Assembly (NCBI GenBank): GCA_019009955.1
Contig: CM032230.1
Coordinates: forward strand, 31,199,501 to 31,263,500
Origin: Riptortus pedestris
Lineage: Eukaryota; Arthropoda; Insecta; Hemiptera; Alydidae
Length of the DNA: 64,000 nt
Direction of reading: 5' to 3'
Positions within the stretch are counted from its first letter, which is position 1. Every line of letters begins with the position of its first letter. The notes beneath the pieces were generated by a model. The model made no database searches and was not told the DNA's origin. It was given only the letters and a program-made list of their open reading frames with translations. Positions 59,985 through 64,000 of this stretch are shown here, piece after piece. A program made the translations under genes and the position numbers.

Positions 59985-61240
59985 GCTCAAAGAATTACTC
60001 CTAGCAAATTACTCGTAGCACCTTTTACTAGCAACCTATCCCTATTAGCCTAGCAATCTACTTTTAGCAAATTACTCCTAAAATCCTTGTTCTTGCAAAC
60101 TGCTCCAAGCAATCTACTCCTACCAACCAACCAACTTCGAGCAAACTACTAATAGTGACCTACTATTAGCAGCCTACTACTACTCTTTGGAACTACTCAT
60201 AGCAACTTACCCCTACTTCGCCTAGCAATCTACATTAAGCAACTTACTCTTCTCATCGCTCCTTGCAGCCTGCAACCTAAGCACACTGCTCCCACCAAAC
60301 TACTCCTAGCAACCAACTCCTTGCTATCAACTTTTAAACTGCTCCAAGCAATCTACTCCTACCAACCAACCAACTTCGAGCAAACTACTAATAGTGACCT
60401 ACTATTAGCAGCCTACTACTACTCTTTGGAACTACTCATAGCAACCTACCCCTACTTCGCCTAGCAATCTACATTAAGCAACTTACTCTTCTCATCGCTC
60501 CTTGCAGCCTGCAACCGAAGCACACTGCTCCCACCAAACTACTCCTAGCAACCAACTCCTTGCTATCAACTTTTAAACTGCTCTTAGCAGCCTACTCACA
60601 GCAAGCTTCCTTTAGAGACAACTCGTGCAAACCAGCTCCTATTAACGTCTTGTAATCCACTTTTAACAAGTTATTCTTATCAACGCTTCTTGCAATCAGC
60701 GACCTTAGCAAACTCTTCCAACCAAGTCTGCTACTAACAACCTACTCCTTGCAACCAACTTTTAAACTACTCTTAGCTGCCTACTCCTAGCAAACTACTC
60801 TTGAGACTACTCTTAGAAACCTACTCCTATTAACCTACGCCTAGCAATCTACTTTTAGCAAGTTACTCTTATCAACGCTTCTTGCAAGCTTCAACCTTAA
60901 CAAACTGGTTCTACCAAACTACTATTAACAACCTACTCCTTGAACCAACTTGTAAACTACTCTTAGCAGCCTTCTCGCAGCAAACGTCCTTTAGTGACTA
61001 CTCGTAGAAACCTATTCCTATTAACCTACGCCTAGCAATCCACTTTTAGCAATTACTCGTATCAACGCTCCTTGCAACCTACTTGTAAACTATTCTTAGT
61101 TGCCTACTCCTAGCAAACCACTCTTAAAGGCTAGTCGTAGAAAACTGCTACTATTAACCTACGCCTAACAATCTACTTTAAGCAAGTTACTCTTAAACCT
61201 ACAATTTTTAAACTTCTCTTAGCAGCCTTCAACGAGCAAT
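59985..61240. repeat. Degenerate satellite with higher-order repeats
   Basis: The base motif is about 13-20 bp (CTAGCAAxCTACTCCTAGCAA). Higher-order units begin at AAACTxCTC: 60097-60335 and 60336-60574 (239 bp each, two mismatches noticed), then 60575-60763, 60764-60953, 60954-61086 and 61087-61208, progressively more diverged and shorter. Confidence 0.92.
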
Positions 61241-62434
61241 GGGACGACAACTTTATCCAATTTAAACTAGGCCCATACATATATAATAAGTTCTAAAAGA
61301 TTAAATAATTAATTACAGAATTAATCCTTTATTAATATTCAAACTGCAGACAACTATCGACTTCCCTCCATGATAGACCAACTATACAGCTTGGCAATAG
61401 TACCAAAGTAAGGAGGAATTAATGGTAGTAATTAATTGAAAGCTCTTGTTAAGCAGTGTAAAGGGAATAAATTAGTAACGCCACTGAAACAGCACGAGCT
61501 CCTAAATCCAGTCTTGGCATCCATCTTGTCTAAAGGGAATCCAGTATATCAGAAATGGTTGACTATAACTGGTATTCAATCAATTGAGCTGATCATCTTA
61601 AAAATATTTTTTACGAGAAGTTTATACTAAAGCATTATTCAGTATAAAAAATATCTGCTCAAGGTTTCTGTTAGTCTATTTTCAAATTGTTTATATTGTA
61701 TTCAAATGAGAGGAGTTTAAAGAGTTACTACAAGAAAGTAGATCTGCTTGTTAGAAATGTCTCTGAGTGTTTTTTCTTCAGTCCTGGGCTATGAATGTCA
61801 TTTAGGACCCTTTTAGATTAACCCCTTCAATTGTAAGAATATATTGGACTCCTCAACTAAAAATCAGACTTCTATCTAATTAGCTATCAATAAATTGCAT
61901 TATATCTTTAGATAAAGAAAAAACACCCTCCAGAATAACAAGCAAATCTAACTATTCTATATATACAAAGAACGTCGGAAAGACATTAAGGTAATAATAA
62001 TAACACTTTCGCAAGGGAGTTTAATTTGTTAAAAGACTGGCACACTGAAAAAAAATAGATGTCGTCGGTGAATATCCAGTGATTATCATTACCTTAATCC
62101 ATGTTCCCATCAAGTGACATAACAAAATCCACATAAGAGGACAAATAGTTAGCCATGGACTAACATATTAAAACTCCGGGGAAATCAAATAATTATAACA
62201 TTAATTCTGAGAGTTTGGAATGCCAGCCGGGTCTATTCCTATACTTAATTATTATTTTTTACAACATTTTTGGATGCAAAAATAAAAGCTTTAACTAAAC
62301 CTCAATATTTTGGTTTTCTAGTTTTCACTCACGTGTGAATTAGGGAGGTACAGAGTTTTATGTAAATAGTCACCTGTAACAACTTATATTTTATCTAAAC
62401 CTTAATAATTTTAAATTTCTTTTATTCATTCGTG
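61241..62434. other. Intergenic stretch without recognised feature
   Basis: A 64-codon plus-strand frame at 61436-61630 has no recognised domain. No repeat family identified. Confidence 0.45.
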
Positions 62435-62492
62435 TAGATAACCCGTCCCAATTAGCCTAAGTTGCAAAAAGTGGACGTTAATAAATAATAAT
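62435..62492 (+). mobile_element. SINE 3'-end fragment
   Basis: GTAGATAACCCGTCCCAATT then AGTGGACGTTAATAAATAAT is almost identical to the end of the copy at 1077-1306, including the AAT repeats. Confidence 0.75.
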
Positions 62493-62629
62493 AATATTCA
62501 TTTTATATACCAATTTTATTTTATTTATTGATTTACTTATTTATTTATTGAATATTTAAATATTTTATTAATGATTTCCCTATTGTCTAATGTCAATAGT
62601 TTCGATTTTCTGGTTTGTACCTAGCTTTG

Positions 62630-62985
62630 AATTTTGTCTTTATTTGTTCCCTCGTTCATTTATTTTGTTCTTTGTTGTGTTCCACTTTCATTTTTTGATT
62701 TCCATTCTTGTTTTTTGAGTTCTATTTCCGTGTTTTAATTCCAGTTCCGTTTTTTTGTTTCATTCAGTTTTCGTTCTTAATTTCGCCTTTTGTGTTCTAT
62801 TTCTTTTTTTGCTTTCCAGTTCCGTTTTGTGTTGCACTTCTATTTCTTTCCCGTTTCTGTTATGATTTCATCTCTGTTTTTCGTGTTTTCTCTCGGTATT
62901 GTGATCCTTTTATGTTTTGTGTTCCTTTTGTGTTCTCTGTTCCTTTTCTGGTTTGTGTTACATTTCCTTCATCTTATGTAGGCCT
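62630..62985. repeat. T-rich minisatellite-like array
   Basis: Degenerate repeats of TTTTGTGTTCyxTTT and TTCCGTTTTT. Phe/Val/Leu-rich plus-strand frames of 63-109 codons here are by-products of the array. Confidence 0.7.
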
Positions 62986-63189
62986 AGAGAAAGAAAAAAT
63001 ATTTTTCCCCGAAACAAGCTACACTGTGCCCGAATGAAGTAATTCGATGCTTCTCTTTAGGGGAGATATGTCAACGAATAAATTGGAGGGAGTGAGTGGG
63101 TAATAATTTTTTATGGAAAACCCTCCTATATTTTAGTAATTATAACTAGGTTTGCCTGAAGGGCCATGGAAAATATAGATAGGATAGCG

Positions 63190-63568
63190 GTGCAGTCAAC
63201 ACTAAAGATCAAATTTCTTATTGGCTGAAGTCGGACATGGAATAGTGGTGGTTTAGGGGGGGAGATTAGAAAATTTAAAATATCTCCGTTATTATGAGTC
63301 GGATAATTACTTGTTATATAACCAATTTTATTAATATTTTTATTTCTACAATTGTTGTTCTATGCTTTTTTTTGGTAACTCAAGTATAAAGCGAGTCATT
63401 CGTACATTCTGGTTTTATACTTTCAGTAACCCCCATCCCCTTCTATCCATCGTTTTTTTTTTTTTTTTTACATATAACTAGAAACTACCTGGTTATATGA
63501 GATGACTAGTGTTATACCATCACTTGGGAAATCTGCTTAGTTTACACAGGCCTGCGTGACCGACTTTT
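63190..63568 (-). mobile_element. HINE left half
   Basis: Ends CCTGCGTGACCGACTTTTG at 63566, with GGAAATCTGCTTAGTTTACA subterminal and AATATCTCCGTTATTATGAG internal. The microsatellite and hairpin end are missing. Confidence 0.7.
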
Positions 63569-64000
63569 GTATTTACATAGCATGTTAAATGGAGTGTTAG
63601 GTAAATTCTAATTAAAATATTTTCAATGAAAAAAAAGTTATACTTTTTGAGAAAATAAAAAGAGTAATAAGAAGTCCTATTTCAAGCTAAACAACTTAAA
63701 TTTATAGGAGAAATAACCCGAAAGAAAAGGACATCTCCAAAATAAACTTTAGTGTGAATTTTTAATGCTTGTACTGAGTTAATGTGGTTCTGGGATAAAT
63801 CTCTAGAGCTGGTCTCTTGGTGTCAGGGCGAATCCTACTCTCCTTTGGGAGTTTTATCTCTCTCCTGTCTCCTCGGATAATACACCTCAAATGTTATCTT
63901 GGAAATTCAGTTTGATTTTTATCAGAGGACTCTTCTCCCAGAATAATAATTTGAATCATATCTATAATCCACTATCTCAACCAGTAATTTTTCTAGGTTA
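63569..64000. other. Intergenic end of window, nothing recognised
   Basis: 63800-63900 is slightly GC-richer (CTCCTTTGGGAG, a short palindrome) but unassigned. Confidence 0.4.

Noticed and set aside
62708..63037. 109-codon Phe/Val-rich plus-strand frame resembling a membrane protein
   Set aside because: It comes from a T-rich minisatellite; hydrophobicity follows from base composition.

Overview
This is an AT-rich eukaryotic window, most likely from an arthropod genome with large introns. Evidence: GT/AG-bounded exons in consistent phase, introns up to 37.5 kb, abundant dinucleotide microsatellites, tRNA-derived SINEs, Helitrons, non-LTR retrotransposon fragments and Penelope-like relics. 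No prokaryotic-type gene organisation is present, and the species cannot be named from the sequence.

One host gene is supported, on the plus strand. Its last four coding exons are 10747-10934, 48452-48650, 49844-49891 and 51448-51551. They splice in frame (phases 1-0, 0-1, 1-1, 1-stop) to give 179 residues: one fibronectin type III domain, a short linker and a hydrophobic C-terminal tail typical of a GPI-anchor signal. This fits the C-terminus of a klingon/wrapper/lachesin-like immunoglobulin-superfamily cell-adhesion protein. The Ig domains would lie upstream, outside the window. Positions 1-10746 are intron, 10935-48451 is a giant intron splitting the FN3 domain, and the 3'UTR starts at 51552.

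Nearly everything else is mobile or repetitive DNA. The dominant family (about 17 copies plus remnants) is a 0.4-1.1 kb non-autonomous element. It starts GTCCGTCACGCAGG, has a subterminal AAGCAGATTTCCC repeated inverted at the other end, an internal microsatellite and a terminal hairpin ending CTGCTA. This asymmetric layout matches Helentron-associated (HINE/DINE-1-like) elements. Other elements: two true Helitrons with CTAG ends and A|T insertion sites (4387-5306; 55777-56888, which keeps decayed Rep/helicase codons); a tRNA-SINE family (about 9 pieces); two groups of 5'-truncated non-LTR retrotransposons, three copies with target-site duplications; two solo LTRs; a 620-bp TIR element; a large foldback repeat; a higher-order satellite (59985-61240); and Penelope-like 3' fragments.

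The most unusual signal is a set of seven hammerhead-ribozyme-like cores (CUGANGA - helix - GAAA) scattered over both strands. Two sit inside compact 166-176 bp units bounded by inverted repeats (207-372 and 8238-8413), the better one flanked by TA. A ribozyme inside a MITE-like unit is the best candidate here for something undescribed.
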